Below are positions 19,237-28,484 of a stretch of 64,000 nucleotides of DNA, one piece after another (the first letter of the stretch is position 1; every line of letters starts with the position of its first letter). Made by a program: the position numbers and the translations under genes. The notes beneath the pieces were generated by a model, which was not told the origin of the DNA, did not search any database, and saw only the letters and a list, made by a program, of their open reading frames with translations. This stretch comes from Streptomyces sp. 378. Its GTDB lineage: Bacteria; Actinomycetota; Actinomycetes; Streptomycetales; Streptomycetaceae. Where the stretch lies: positions 1-64,000 of the forward strand of contig NZ_JASKMS010000022.1 in the NCBI RefSeq assembly GCF_030124145.1. Reading direction: 5' to 3'.

Positions 19237-19509
19237 GTGGCGGGCATAGCACGCTGGTGGAGCCGGCACTGGGGGGTCCGCGGAGTCGTGCTCGGGCTCG
19301 GGGCGTTGTGGTGGTGGGCCGTGCTGCGGCTGCTGGCCACGCCCGAGGCGGGGGTGCTGGAGGCGGCGGTCGCGGCCGGGGGATGGGGGCTGAGCGTCCT
19401 GCCCGTACATTGCGTGCCCAAGGGGAGGGCGCGGGGGGTTGTAGGGGCAGGACGCTGGCGGAGGGTCTGGGGGGCGGGGAGCCGGGGGATGGCGGAGCGG
19501 CGGGGGTGA
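19237..19509 (+). CDS. Small hydrophobic protein of unknown function
   Basis: 90 residues if GTG 19237 is used; the frame is open upstream to 19171. The sequence has a tryptophan-rich start (GIARWWSRHWGVRGVVLG), a hydrophobic stretch ALWWWAVLRLL and a second one in VAAGGWGLSVLPVHCVPK, then an Arg/Gly-rich tail. It could be a small membrane protein. The final 70 bp are unusually G-rich on this strand. I do not recognise a family. Codon usage fits coding, but low complexity leaves room for doubt. Confidence 0.5.
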   Translation: MAGIARWWSRHWGVRGVVLGLGALWWWAVLRLLATPEAGVLEAAVAAGGWGLSVLPVHCVPKGRARGVVGAGRWRRVWGAGSRGMAERRG

Positions 19510-19861
19510 GGGCCGGGGGACTGTTGGGGTGGGGTGCTGAGTGGTCGGTGATGTTGTCGCTCGTGCGGGTTGCCGCGGCTGTGGGGGCGGGTGTCCAGGG
19601 GACTTGGGATCGCGGCCAGCAGGGCCGGGGTGACGGCTGGGCGGGGTGCCTGGGTGCGGGGCGCGGCGGGGGTGCCGGGGTCCGTGGGGCGTTGTGGGGT
19701 CGGTGATGTTGTCGCTTCTGCGGGGTGCTGCGGCTGTGTGGGCGGGGTTCCTGGGTGCATGGGGTGCTGCGGCTGTGGGGGCGGCATTCCGGGCAGATCG
19801 GGGGCGGCGGCCAGGAGGGGGCCGGGCGGGCGCTGGGGGGCGCAGACGGGTCGGGCCCGTG
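19510..19861 (+). repeat. G-rich intergenic region with decayed direct repeats
   Basis: 352 bp with no gene that I accept. Two copies of ggtcggtgatgttgtcgct start at 19543 and 19698, each followed by a ggttgc(c/t)gcggctgtg-like block. A third such block stands near 19762. The plus strand is strongly G-biased, with runs of four or more G. ORFs drawn through it encode only Gly/Val/Arg-rich low-complexity peptides. Confidence 0.6.
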
Positions 19862-20626
19862 TCACCACGGCATGGCCACTCCTCCGTTCGGGCGGAGGAT
19901 CTGGCCCGTCGTGAAGGCTGAGGCGTCGCAGACCAGGTGGAGGACCGCGTGGGCGATGTTCTCGGGCTCACCGACCCGGCGCAGGGGGGACATGCGGGCC
20001 ATGGCGGACTCGGTGTGCGTCTGGGACTCACCGTCGTGGCGGTCGGTCATGGGTGTACGGATCCAGCCCGGGGCGACCGCGTTGACGCGGATGCCGTACC
20101 GGCCGACCTCTGTCGCCAGGGTCTTCGTCAGCTGGACCACCGCCGCCTTGGCCGCCCCGTAGCAGAGCAGCCCGGGGCCGCCCGTGTCGACGGCGCCCGA
20201 GGCCATGGTGACGATGCTGCCCCGGGTGCCGCGGGCGATCATCAGGCGGGCCGCCTCCTGGCAGGCGTACAGCACCCCCTTGAAATTGACGTTCAGCACC
20301 CGGTCGAGATCCTCGTCACGGGTTTCCAGCACCGGGCTCCGGTGCATGATCCCGGCGATCGCGGCCAGGGCGTCCAGGCGTTCGCAGGAGGTGAGGGCCT
20401 GCCTCAGCAGGGTCCGGTCGGTGACGTCGAGGCTGTGGGTACGGACTGTGCCGCCCCTGTCCTCGATCAGGGTCGCGGTCTCGCGCAGACCCTCGGTGTC
20501 ACAGTCCGCGCAGTGCACGGTCGCCCCCGCCTCGGCCAGCAGGAGCGCCGAGGCGCGGCCGATGCCGCTCGCCGCGCCGGTGACGAACGCGGTGCGGCCG
20601 GTGAGGTCGTACGCCGTGACAGGCAT
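19862..20626 (-). CDS. Short-chain dehydrogenase/reductase (SDR)
   Basis: 254 residues, classical SDR length. The cofactor motif TGAASGIG is at 14-21, the acidic residue after beta-2 (CADCD) suggests NAD(H) preference, NVNFKG holds the conserved Asn, and the active-site set is S...Y-x3-K in MASGAVDTGGPGLLCYGAAKA. A PGWIRTPM segment follows. The substrate cannot be told from sequence. It follows nei2 by 32 bp on the same strand and may be read through from the repair operon, or simply be a neighbour. Confidence 0.88.
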   Translation of the reverse strand: MPVTAYDLTGRTAFVTGAASGIGRASALLLAEAGATVHCADCDTEGLRETATLIEDRGGTVRTHSLDVTDRTLLRQALTSCERLDALAAIAGIMHRSPVLETRDEDLDRVLNVNFKGVLYACQEAARLMIARGTRGSIVTMASGAVDTGGPGLLCYGAAKAAVVQLTKTLATEVGRYGIRVNAVAPGWIRTPMTDRHDGESQTHTESAMARMSPLRRVGEPENIAHAVLHLVCDASAFTTGQILRPNGGVAMPW

Positions 20627-20658
20627 ACGGGGACCGTACGAGCGTTCCTGACGGGTCG

Positions 20659-21489
20659 TCAATTGGTGCGACTGCGCCGCCGGCCGGGAGAAGCGGCCGG
20701 GGCGGGGCCCGGCTGACAGGTGGGGCACCAGTAGGTGGGGCGCTCGCGGGAGCCGTCGCCCTGCTCGGCGACGCGGATCGAGGTGCGGCAGCGCAGGCAC
20801 GGGCGGGGTGCCCGGCCGTAGACGAAGAGGTCCTGGCCACGGCGGCCCGTCGTGCTGCGGATCGGGCGGTCGCGATTGGTCTCCAGCAGCTCCTTGGCGA
20901 GCCCCGGCAGCTTGGCGGCGGGGTCGGGGGGCAGGGCGCCCGCAGGGAGCCAAGGCGTGACGCCCAGCAGGAAGCAGAGCTCGCTCTTGTAGACATTGCC
21001 GATACCTGCGAGGTTGCGCTGGTCGAGCAGGGCCTCGCCGAGCTCCCGGGCGGGATCCTGGAGGACGTTGGCGAGGGCCCGGTCGGGGTCCCAGTCGGGA
21101 CCCAGGAGGTCGGGGCCCAGATGGCCGACCACGCGGTGTTCGTCGGTGGTGCGCAGGAGTTCCAGGACGGGGAGGCGGTAGCCCACGGCCGTGCGGTCGG
21201 TGGTGCCGAGGATCGCGCGGATCTGATGGCCGGGGCCGCCGGTCCAGCGCTGGCCGTTCCCGTACACCTTCCAGGAGCCGTCCATTCGCAGGTGGGAGTG
21301 GAGCGTCAGGCCGCCTTCGATGCGGGTGAGGAGGTGCTTGCCGCGCGGGGTGACGTCCCGGACCGTGCGGCCGGTGAGGTCGGCCGTGGCGAAGCGGGGC
21401 ACCCTGAGGTCGCTGCGCGTCAGCACCTTGCCCGCGAGGGCGTCGTGCAACCGCCTCGCGGCCTGCCAGACCGTGTCACCTTCGGGCAT
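20659..21489 (-). CDS. nei2: Fpg/Nei-family DNA glycosylase (Nei2-like)
   Basis: 276 residues. Bifunctional glycosylase/AP lyase that removes oxidised bases. The N-terminal PEGD (Pro after Met is the nucleophile, Glu3 the acid) marks the Nei branch. The H2TH region reads LLDQRNLAGIGNVYKSELCF, and the C-terminal zinc finger has CLRC ... CPTC. Downstream the tail is Pro/Arg-rich. The gene sits 59 bp behind lhr. The lhr-nei2 pair is also adjacent in Mycobacterium tuberculosis (Rv3296-Rv3297, from memory), supporting a shared repair role. Confidence 0.92.
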   Translation of the reverse strand: MPEGDTVWQAARRLHDALAGKVLTRSDLRVPRFATADLTGRTVRDVTPRGKHLLTRIEGGLTLHSHLRMDGSWKVYGNGQRWTGGPGHQIRAILGTTDRTAVGYRLPVLELLRTTDEHRVVGHLGPDLLGPDWDPDRALANVLQDPARELGEALLDQRNLAGIGNVYKSELCFLLGVTPWLPAGALPPDPAAKLPGLAKELLETNRDRPIRSTTGRRGQDLFVYGRAPRPCLRCRTSIRVAEQGDGSRERPTYWCPTCQPGPAPAASPGRRRSRTN

Positions 21490-21548
21490 GGGTCAAGGGT
21501 GGCACGGCGGACGTGTGAGTGGCCGGAGCGGCTGTGCGCGGGTGACCG

Positions 21549-24500
21549 TCAGGCACGCAGACGCAGTCCTCGGGGCGTCGCGATGAAACCGGCTCCTTCC
21601 AGGAGGGTGCCGATGGGGGAGGTCAGGGCCTGGGCGCCGTTGACGCGCTCCACCGTGACCGTGCCGAGAGAACCCGCGCGGGCAGCGGCGGCGAGGGCCT
21701 CCGCGGCGCTGCGCAGGCGTGAATCGTCGACGGGGTCGCCGTCCGGATCGGTCGCCCAGGCCAGCAGGGTCTTGCCGCCACGCTCCATGTAGAGCGTCAG
21801 TTCACCGTCGACGAGCACCACCAGGGAGCCCGCCTTGCGGCCCGGCTTGTGCCCGGCGCCGGTCGGAGGCTCGGGCCAGCCCAGGGCGGCGCCGTACGCG
21901 TTCGCCGGGTCGGCGGCGGCGAGGACGACGGCCCCGGAGGGGCCGTCGGAGCGGCCCCGGCGGCCCGGGTCGTACGCTGCCCGCCCGCCGTTCTGCCAGG
22001 GCGGGGCGTCCCGCGGGGCGTAGTCGCGGGGCGAGACCCACTCGCCCGGCGACGGTTCGGAAACCTCGTAGGGGGAGCCCAGGTCGGGGAAGCCGTCGGG
22101 GCCGGGGGCGTCGGTGTGGTCGTGGGAGGGGGCGGAGTCGTCCGGACCGGCGAAGTCATGGGTGGGGAACGGGTCGGGTGCGGAGCCGGGGGGCGGACCG
22201 GGCAGGGCCTCACCGCGATCGCGGGCGTTGGACACCGCGCGCAGACGGTCCACCGCGCCGTCCATCGCGAACTGCGCCGCCCCCAGGCCCTCCACCACGT
22301 AGCCGCGACGGGCCTGGCCGCTCTCTTCGAAGACCGACAGGACGCGGTACGTCGCCGAGAAGCCGCCCTCGACGCCCTCCGCCGAGACCGCGCCCCGGGT
22401 GACCACGCCGTGCCGGTCGAGAAGCGTGCGGGCGAGAGCGTGGGCCCGCAGGGTGGGGTCCGGCTCGTGGGCCGGAAGCAGGGACCAGCGGCCGGCGACC
22501 GTCGGCGGGCCGGAGCGGGAGGCGGTGCGGGCCGCCGTCGTCAGGGAGCCGTAGCGGCCGCGCGGGACGGTGCGCTTGGCGCGGTGGGCCGTGGAGCCGG
22601 CGGTGCGGCCCGAACCGAGCAGGGAGCGCATGGGGGTGAGCGTGTCGTTCGTCAGACGGCCCGACCAGGCCAGGTCCCACAGGGCGTCGGCCAGGTGCGG
22701 GTCGGTGGCCTCGGGGTGGGTGGTGGCGCGGACCTGGTCGGCAATCTGGCGGAAGAACAGGCCGTAGCCGCCGGAGAGGGTGTCCAGGACCGACTGGTGC
22801 AGGGCGGTCAGCTCCAAGGGGTGCGGGGGCGGCAGCAGCAGGGGGGCCGCGTCGGCCAGGTAGAGGCAGACCCAGCCGTCCTTGCCGGGGAGGGAGCCCG
22901 CCCCGGCCCAGACGACCTCCCCGGCGGCGGTCAGCTCGTCCAGCATCGCCGGGGTGTAGTTCACGACCCGGGAGGGCAGGACCAGCTTCTCCAGCGCGGA
23001 GGCGGGCACCGACGCGCCCTGCACCTGCTCGATGGCGCGGACGAGCCCGTCGATGCCGCGCAGGGAGTGCCCCCTGCCGATGTGCTGCCACTGCGGAAGG
23101 AACTGGGCGAGCGCGGCGGGTGGCACCGGCTCCAGTTCGTGCCGCAGAGCGGCCAGGGAGCGGCGGCGCAGGCGGCGCAGCACGGCAGCGTCGCACCACT
23201 CCTGACCGATGCCGGCCGGGTGGAACTCGCCCTGGACGACCCGGCCCGCCGCGGCGAGTCGCTGGAGGGCGCCCTCGGTGACGGCGACACCCAGGCCGAA
23301 GCGGGCGGCAGCCGTGGCCGAGGTGAACGGGCCGTGGGTGCGGGCGAAGCGGGCGAGGAGGTCCCCGAGGGGGTCCTTGACGGGCTCCGTGAACGCTTCC
23401 GGGACGCCGACCGGCAGGGCCGTGCCCAGAGCGTCGCGCAGGCGGCCCGCGTCCTCGATCGCCGCCCAGTGGTCCCTGCCCGCGATCCGGACCCGGATGG
23501 CTCGGCGGGTGCCGGCCAGTTCCTTGGCCCACTGCGGTTCGGCGCCCCGCTCGGTCAGTTCCGCGTCCGTGAGCGGGCCGAGGAGACGGAGGAGGTCCGC
23601 GACGCCCTCGGCGTCCTTGACACGCCGGTCCTCGGTGCGCCACTGAAGCTCCTGCTCCAGCTCGGCCAGCACCTCGGCGTCGAGCAGCTCGCGCAGCTCC
23701 GCCTGCCCCAGCAGCTCGGCCAGCAGCCGCGAGTCCAGCGACAGGGCGGCGGCGCGGCGCTCGGCCAGCGGGGAGTCGCCCTCGTACAGGAACTGGGCGA
23801 CGTAGCCGAAGAGGAGGGAGCGCGCGAAGGGGGACGGCTCGGCGGTGGTGACCTCGACCAGGCGGACCCTGCGCGACTCCAGGTCGCCCATCAGCTCCAC
23901 GAGCCCCGGCACGTCGAAGACGTCCTGGAGGCACTCGCGGACCGCCTCCAGGACGATCGGGAACGAGTCGAACTCGCTGGCGACCTGCAACAGCTGGGAG
24001 GCGCGCTGCCGCTGCTGCCACAGCGGGGTGCGCTTGCCCGGGTTGCGGCGCGGCAGCAGCAGCGCCCGGGCGGCGCACTCGCGGAAACGGGAGGCGAACA
24101 GGGCCGAGCTGCCCACCTGGTCGGTGACGACCTGGTCGACCTCGCCCTTGTCGAAGACGACATCGGCGGCGCCCACGGGTGCCTGCTCGGCGTCGTACTC
24201 CCGGCCCGCCTTCACCGGCTCCTGGTCCAGTAGGTCCAGGCCCATCAGGTCGGCGTCCGGCAGGCGCAGCACGATGCCGTCGTCGGCATGCATGACCTGC
24301 GCGTCCATGCCGTACCGCTCGGAGAGCTTGGCGCCGAGAGCGAGTGCCCAGGGGGCGTGCACCTGGGCACCGAAGGGGGAGTGCACGACCACCCGCCAGT
24401 CGCCGAGCTCGTCGCGGAAGCGCTCCACGACGATCGTCCGGTCGTCCGGGATGTGGCCGCAGGCCTCGCGCTGCTCGTCCAGGTACGACAGCACGTTGTC

Positions 24501-26456
24501 CGCCGCCCACGCGTCCAGGCCGGCGGCGAGGAGGCGCAGGCGGGCGTCGTCCTTGGACAGTGAGCCGACCTCGCGCAGGAACGCGCCCACCGCCCGGCCC
24601 AGTTCCAGCGGGCGGCCCAGCTGGTCGCCCTTCCAGAAGGGCAGCCGGCCCGGCACGCCCGGGGCCGGGGAGACGAGCACCCGGTCGCGGGTGATGTCCT
24701 CGATGCGCCAGGAACTGGTGCCGAGCGTGAAGACGTCGCCGACGCGGGACTCGTAGACCATCTCCTCGTCGAGTTCGCCGACCCGGCCGCCGCCCTTCTT
24801 GGGGTCCGCCCCAGCGAGGAAGACGCCGAAGAGACCGCGGTCGGGGATCGTGCCCCCGGAGGTGACTGCGAGCCGCTGTGCGCCGGGGCGGCCGGTGATC
24901 TCACCGGTGACCCGGTCCCACACCACGCGCGGACGCAGCTCCGCGAACGCGTCGGACGGATAGCGGCCCGCCAGCATGTCGAGGACGGCGGTGAAGGCCG
25001 ACTCGGGCAGCGAGGCGAACGGGGCGGCCCGGCGGACGGCCGCGAGGAGGTCGTCGAACTGCCAGGTGTCCAGGGCCGTCATGGCGACCACCTGCTGGGC
25101 CAGCACGTCCAACGGGTTGGCGGGCACCTTCAGGGATTCGATGGAACCGGTGCGCATGCGCTCGGTGACCACCGCCGCCTGCACCAGGTCGCCTCGGTAC
25201 TTCGGGAAGACCACACCGGTGGAGACCGCGCCCACCTGGTGCCCTGCCCGGCCCACGCGCTGCAGGCCGGAGGCGACGGACGGCGGCGACTCCACCTGCA
25301 CGACCAGGTCCACCGCGCCCATGTCGATGCCCAGTTCGAGACTGGACGTGGCCACGACCGCGGGCAGGCGCCCCGCCTTGAGGTCCTCCTCGACCAGGGC
25401 ACGCTGCTCCTTGGACACCGAGCCGTGATGGGCACGCGCGATGACCTGGGGGGCGCCCTGGGCCGCTCCCGAGCCGCCCATGAGTTCGGCGGGGGAGTGG
25501 TGCTCGTCGAGTGTCTCGCCTGTGGCCCGTTCGTACGCGATCTCGTTCAGGCGGTTGCAGAGGCGCTCCGCGAGACGGCGGGAGTTCGCGAAGACGATCG
25601 TGGAGCGGTGGGACTGGACGAGGTCGGCGATCCGCTCCTCCACATGCGGCCAGATCGACGGGCGCTCGGCGCCCTCCTGGCCGTCCGCCACCGGGGAGCC
25701 GCCCAGCTCGCCCAGGTCCTCGACCGGGACGACCACCGACAGGTCGAACTCCTTGCCGGATGCCGGCTGGACGATCTCCACCTTGCGGCGCGGCGAGAGG
25801 AAGCGGGCCACCTCGTCCACCGGCCTGACCGTGGCGGACAGGCCGATACGGCGGGCGGGCTTCGGGAGGAGGTCGTCCAGGCGCTCCAGGGACAGCGCGA
25901 GATGGGCGCCGCGCTTGGTGCCGGCGACCGCGTGCACCTCGTCGAGGATCACCGTTTCCACACCCGCCAGCGCGTCGCGCGTGGCCGACGTGAGCATCAG
26001 GAACAGCGACTCCGGGGTCGTGATCAGGATGTCCGGCGGGCGGGTCGACAGAGCGCGGCGCTCGGCCGCGGGGGTGTCGCCCGAGCGGATGCCCACCTTG
26101 ACCTCGGGCTCGGGCAGGCCGAGGCGCACGGACTCCTGGCGGATACCGGTCAGCGGGCTGCGCAGGTTGCGCTCGACGTCCACCGCCAGGGCCTTCAGGG
26201 GAGAGACGTACAGGACGCGGCAGCGCTTCTTGGGGTCGGCGGGGGGAGGAGCCGAGGCCAGCTGGTCCAGGGCTGCCAGGAAGGCCGCCAGGGTCTTGCC
26301 GGAGCCGGTAGGGGCGACGACCAGCACGTCCGAGCCCTCGTGGATGGCCTGCCACGCCCCGGCCTGGGCAGAGGTGGGCGCGGAGAAGGCACCCGTGAAC
26401 CAGGCGCGGGTCGCGGGGGAGAAGCCGTCCAGGGCTCGGTGCGCATTGCTGGGCAT
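21549..26456 (-). CDS. lhr: Lhr-type ATP-dependent DNA helicase
   Basis: 1635 residues, typical for long Lhr. Superfamily 2 helicase and ATP-driven 3'-5' translocase used in DNA repair. Motifs are Walker A APTGSGKT at 48-55, motif Ia SPLKALAVDVERNL, motif II DEVHAVAGTKRG, motif III GLSATV, motif V TSSLELGIDMG and motif VI QRVGRAGHQ. A winged-helix region and the large Lhr C-terminal domain follow, with an acidic Pro/Asp-rich linker near 1390-1480 not usual in enterobacterial Lhr. ATG 26456 is chosen with a weak GAGGTG upstream; an in-frame GTG at 26471 is possible. Divergent from the AraC regulator; nei2 and SDR lie downstream on the same strand. Confidence 0.95.
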   Translation of the reverse strand: MPSNAHRALDGFSPATRAWFTGAFSAPTSAQAGAWQAIHEGSDVLVVAPTGSGKTLAAFLAALDQLASAPPPADPKKRCRVLYVSPLKALAVDVERNLRSPLTGIRQESVRLGLPEPEVKVGIRSGDTPAAERRALSTRPPDILITTPESLFLMLTSATRDALAGVETVILDEVHAVAGTKRGAHLALSLERLDDLLPKPARRIGLSATVRPVDEVARFLSPRRKVEIVQPASGKEFDLSVVVPVEDLGELGGSPVADGQEGAERPSIWPHVEERIADLVQSHRSTIVFANSRRLAERLCNRLNEIAYERATGETLDEHHSPAELMGGSGAAQGAPQVIARAHHGSVSKEQRALVEEDLKAGRLPAVVATSSLELGIDMGAVDLVVQVESPPSVASGLQRVGRAGHQVGAVSTGVVFPKYRGDLVQAAVVTERMRTGSIESLKVPANPLDVLAQQVVAMTALDTWQFDDLLAAVRRAAPFASLPESAFTAVLDMLAGRYPSDAFAELRPRVVWDRVTGEITGRPGAQRLAVTSGGTIPDRGLFGVFLAGADPKKGGGRVGELDEEMVYESRVGDVFTLGTSSWRIEDITRDRVLVSPAPGVPGRLPFWKGDQLGRPLELGRAVGAFLREVGSLSKDDARLRLLAAGLDAWAADNVLSYLDEQREACGHIPDDRTIVVERFRDELGDWRVVVHSPFGAQVHAPWALALGAKLSERYGMDAQVMHADDGIVLRLPDADLMGLDLLDQEPVKAGREYDAEQAPVGAADVVFDKGEVDQVVTDQVGSSALFASRFRECAARALLLPRRNPGKRTPLWQQRQRASQLLQVASEFDSFPIVLEAVRECLQDVFDVPGLVELMGDLESRRVRLVEVTTAEPSPFARSLLFGYVAQFLYEGDSPLAERRAAALSLDSRLLAELLGQAELRELLDAEVLAELEQELQWRTEDRRVKDAEGVADLLRLLGPLTDAELTERGAEPQWAKELAGTRRAIRVRIAGRDHWAAIEDAGRLRDALGTALPVGVPEAFTEPVKDPLGDLLARFARTHGPFTSATAAARFGLGVAVTEGALQRLAAAGRVVQGEFHPAGIGQEWCDAAVLRRLRRRSLAALRHELEPVPPAALAQFLPQWQHIGRGHSLRGIDGLVRAIEQVQGASVPASALEKLVLPSRVVNYTPAMLDELTAAGEVVWAGAGSLPGKDGWVCLYLADAAPLLLPPPHPLELTALHQSVLDTLSGGYGLFFRQIADQVRATTHPEATDPHLADALWDLAWSGRLTNDTLTPMRSLLGSGRTAGSTAHRAKRTVPRGRYGSLTTAARTASRSGPPTVAGRWSLLPAHEPDPTLRAHALARTLLDRHGVVTRGAVSAEGVEGGFSATYRVLSVFEESGQARRGYVVEGLGAAQFAMDGAVDRLRAVSNARDRGEALPGPPPGSAPDPFPTHDFAGPDDSAPSHDHTDAPGPDGFPDLGSPYEVSEPSPGEWVSPRDYAPRDAPPWQNGGRAAYDPGRRGRSDGPSGAVVLAAADPANAYGAALGWPEPPTGAGHKPGRKAGSLVVLVDGELTLYMERGGKTLLAWATDPDGDPVDDSRLRSAAEALAAAARAGSLGTVTVERVNGAQALTSPIGTLLEGAGFIATPRGLRLRA

Positions 26457-26576
26457 GCGTCCATCGTGCACCTCGGCACTGACATCGGGGCTTCGCCGCC
26501 TCACGGCCCGCCCCGTCTCCGCGGGATGCGGGCCCGGACCGGGTCGCGGAGTGCCACCGCCGCGGACAATGGCCGT

Positions 26577-27407
26577 ATGAACGAGCGCGCACGGCATTGG
26601 CAGTACGACGAGCTGCCCGGGGTGGACCTGCTGCGGGCCCGGTACGTGCGCAAGACGTTCGTGCGACACACGCACGAGAACTTCGTGATCGCCGCCATCG
26701 CCGACGGGGTGGAGGTGTTCCACCACGGTGGGGGCGATCAGTACGCGGGCGCCGGCGCTCTGGCACTGGTGAACCCCGATACGCCGCACACCGGGCGGGC
26801 CGGGGTGCCCGAAGGGTGGCGGTACGGGGCGGTGTACCCACCGGTCGACGTGGTGGCGGAGATCGCCGCCGAGACGACGGCGCTGCGGGGGACGCCGGGC
26901 TTCGTCAGCCCGGTGGTGGACGATCCGTACGCCGTCGCTCTGGTGCACCGGGTGCTGCGGGCCGCCGACGAGGGCGACGCGCTGGCCGCGGACACACTGC
27001 TGCGGGTCGCCGTCACCAGATTGCTGCGGCTGAACGGCGGGCCCATGCCGCGGCGGGAGGTGCGGACGGCGGGGGCCCGTGTCGCGGCACGTGCGCGTGC
27101 CGTGCTGGAGGAGCGGATGGTCCGGCCGCCGACACTGGAACGGCTGGCGGCCGGTCTCGGTACCAGCCCGTTCGCCCTGCTGCGGGCCTTTCGGGACCTC
27201 TACGGGATGCCGCCGCACGCCTGGCTCACGAACGCGCGGGTAGGGCGGGCGCGACGCCTGCTGGACACGGGGACGGCACCCTCCGAGGTCGCCGTGGCCG
27301 TCGGGTTCACCGACCAACCGCATCTCAACCGGCACTTCAGCCGGATCGTCGGCGTGCCTCCGGGGGCCTACCAGCGGGAGCGCAAGAACGTACAAGACCC
27401 GCGGTAG
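26577..27407 (+). CDS. AraC-family transcriptional regulator
   Basis: 276 residues. An N-terminal cupin-like sensing domain (about 25-170; RHTHENFVIAAIADG, LVNPDTPHTG) precedes a C-terminal double helix-turn-helix (about 175-270; LERLAAGLGTSPFALLRAFR and the signature VGFTDQPHLNRHFSRIVGVPPG). This is the AraC subgroup often next to AzlCD amino-acid exporters. The azlC start follows after 23 bp, so it probably controls that pair. ATG 26577 has no ribosome-binding site but GACAAT lies 6 nt upstream, so a leaderless message is likely. Confidence 0.92.
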   Translation: MNERARHWQYDELPGVDLLRARYVRKTFVRHTHENFVIAAIADGVEVFHHGGGDQYAGAGALALVNPDTPHTGRAGVPEGWRYGAVYPPVDVVAEIAAETTALRGTPGFVSPVVDDPYAVALVHRVLRAADEGDALAADTLLRVAVTRLLRLNGGPMPRREVRTAGARVAARARAVLEERMVRPPTLERLAAGLGTSPFALLRAFRDLYGMPPHAWLTNARVGRARRLLDTGTAPSEVAVAVGFTDQPHLNRHFSRIVGVPPGAYQRERKNVQDPR

Positions 27408-27417
27408 CCGCTGCCCG

Positions 27418-27423
27418 TAGCGT
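27418..27423 (+). promoter_or_regulatory. Putative leaderless -10 (TAGCGT) for azlC
   Basis: TAGCGT is followed by 7 nt (gcggggc) and then GTG 27431, with no ribosome-binding site. This supports the chosen start of azlC and a promoter inside the 23-bp gap after the AraC gene. Confidence 0.4.
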
Positions 27424-27430
27424 GCGGGGC

Positions 27431-28165
27431 GTGGCAGATCGGACAGTTCTCGAAGACATGGACGTCGGTGGGAGAGCGGACCGGGCGGTCGTACGCGACG
27501 CCCTGGGTGTCGGGGTGGCCGTGGGGCTCTCCGGGTTCGCCTTCGGAGTGACATCGGCAGGCAGCGGCCTCACGCTGCCGCAGACGTGCGCGCTCAGTCT
27601 CCTGGTGTTCACCGGAGCCTCCCAGTTCGCCCTCGTAGGGGCCCTCGCAGCAGGAGGCAGCCCGTTCACCGCCGCCGCCGGGGCCTTCTTCCTGGGCGTG
27701 CGCAACGCCTTCTACGGTCTGCGTCTGTCGCAGTTGCTCGCTCTCCCGCGCGCGGTGCGGCCGTTCGCCGCCCAGTGGGTGATCGACGAGACGGCCGCCG
27801 TCGCGCTGGCCCAGCCCACCCGGCGCGCCGCACGGCTCGGGTTCGTCGTGACCGGGCTGAGCCTCTACATCCTGTGGAACCTCACCACGCTGCTCGGGGC
27901 CCTGGGCGCCGAGGCCATCGGGGACACCGACGCGTGGGGACTGGACGCCGCCGGACCCGCGGTCTTCCTGGCCCTGCTCGCACCGATGCTCAAGAGCCGC
28001 ACCGAGCGGGCGGTCGCCGGGCTCGCGGTGCTGCTGGGGCTCGGGCTGCTGCCCGTACTGCCGGCCGGGGTGCCGGTGCTGCTGGCCGCGCTGGCGGCGC
28101 CGGTCGTGCTGTGGGCGGAAGGCCGCCGCAAGGGGCAGCGCGAAGGACAGGGGGACGCGCGGTGA
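27431..28165 (+). CDS. azlC: AzlC-family branched-chain amino-acid exporter, large subunit
   Basis: 244 residues with about six to seven hydrophobic segments. Together with AzlD it exports branched-chain or other amino acids across the cytoplasmic membrane. Family motifs are [35 protein letters not shown] and FFLGVRNAFYGLRLS. The GTG start is supported by a -10-like hexamer 7 nt upstream. It overlaps azlD by 3 bases (GTGA), so the two subunits are translationally coupled. Confidence 0.9.
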   Translation: MADRTVLEDMDVGGRADRAVVRDALGVGVAVGLSGFAFGVTSAGSGLTLPQTCALSLLVFTGASQFALVGALAAGGSPFTAAAGAFFLGVRNAFYGLRLSQLLALPRAVRPFAAQWVIDETAAVALAQPTRRAARLGFVVTGLSLYILWNLTTLLGALGAEAIGDTDAWGLDAAGPAVFLALLAPMLKSRTERAVAGLAVLLGLGLLPVLPAGVPVLLAALAAPVVLWAEGRRKGQREGQGDAR

Positions 28166-28473
28166 ACGTCTGGATCGCGATCGGGATGACCGTCCTGGGG
28201 TGCTACGCCGTCAAGCTGGCGGGACTCCTGGTGCCCGCGGGGGCTCTGGAGCGGCCCCTCGTCAAGCGTCTCGCCGCGTTGCTGCCCGTCGCGCTGCTGG
28301 CGGCCCTCACCGCCCAGCAGACCTTCGCCGACGGGCGGACACCGGTGCTGGACGCACGGGCCGCCGGCCTGGCGGCCGCGGCCGTGGCGTTGCTGCTCAG
28401 GGCTCCGTTCCTGCTCGTCGTCGCCGCGGCCGTGGTGGTGACCGCGGGGGTGCGGGCCATGGGGGCGGGATGA
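28162..28473 (+). CDS. azlD: AzlD-family branched-chain amino-acid transport protein, small subunit
   Basis: 103 residues, three to four membrane segments (MTVLGCYAVKLAGLLV, LPVALLAALTAQQTF, AAAVALLLRAPFLLVVAAAVVV). The length and the LLPVALLAALTAQQ stretch are typical of AzlD. The GTG overlaps the azlC stop codon. It ends 11 bp before the convergent toroid-fold gene. Confidence 0.9.
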   Translation: MNVWIAIGMTVLGCYAVKLAGLLVPAGALERPLVKRLAALLPVALLAALTAQQTFADGRTPVLDARAAGLAAAAVALLLRAPFLLVVAAAVVVTAGVRAMGAG

Positions 28474-28484
28474 GCGGCGGATGA

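Noticed and set aside
21849-24233. Long plus-strand frames antisense to lhr (up to 794 codons)
   Set aside because: They lie wholly within lhr, have Gly/Arg/Ala-rich shadow composition, lack ribosome-binding sites and show no family motifs.
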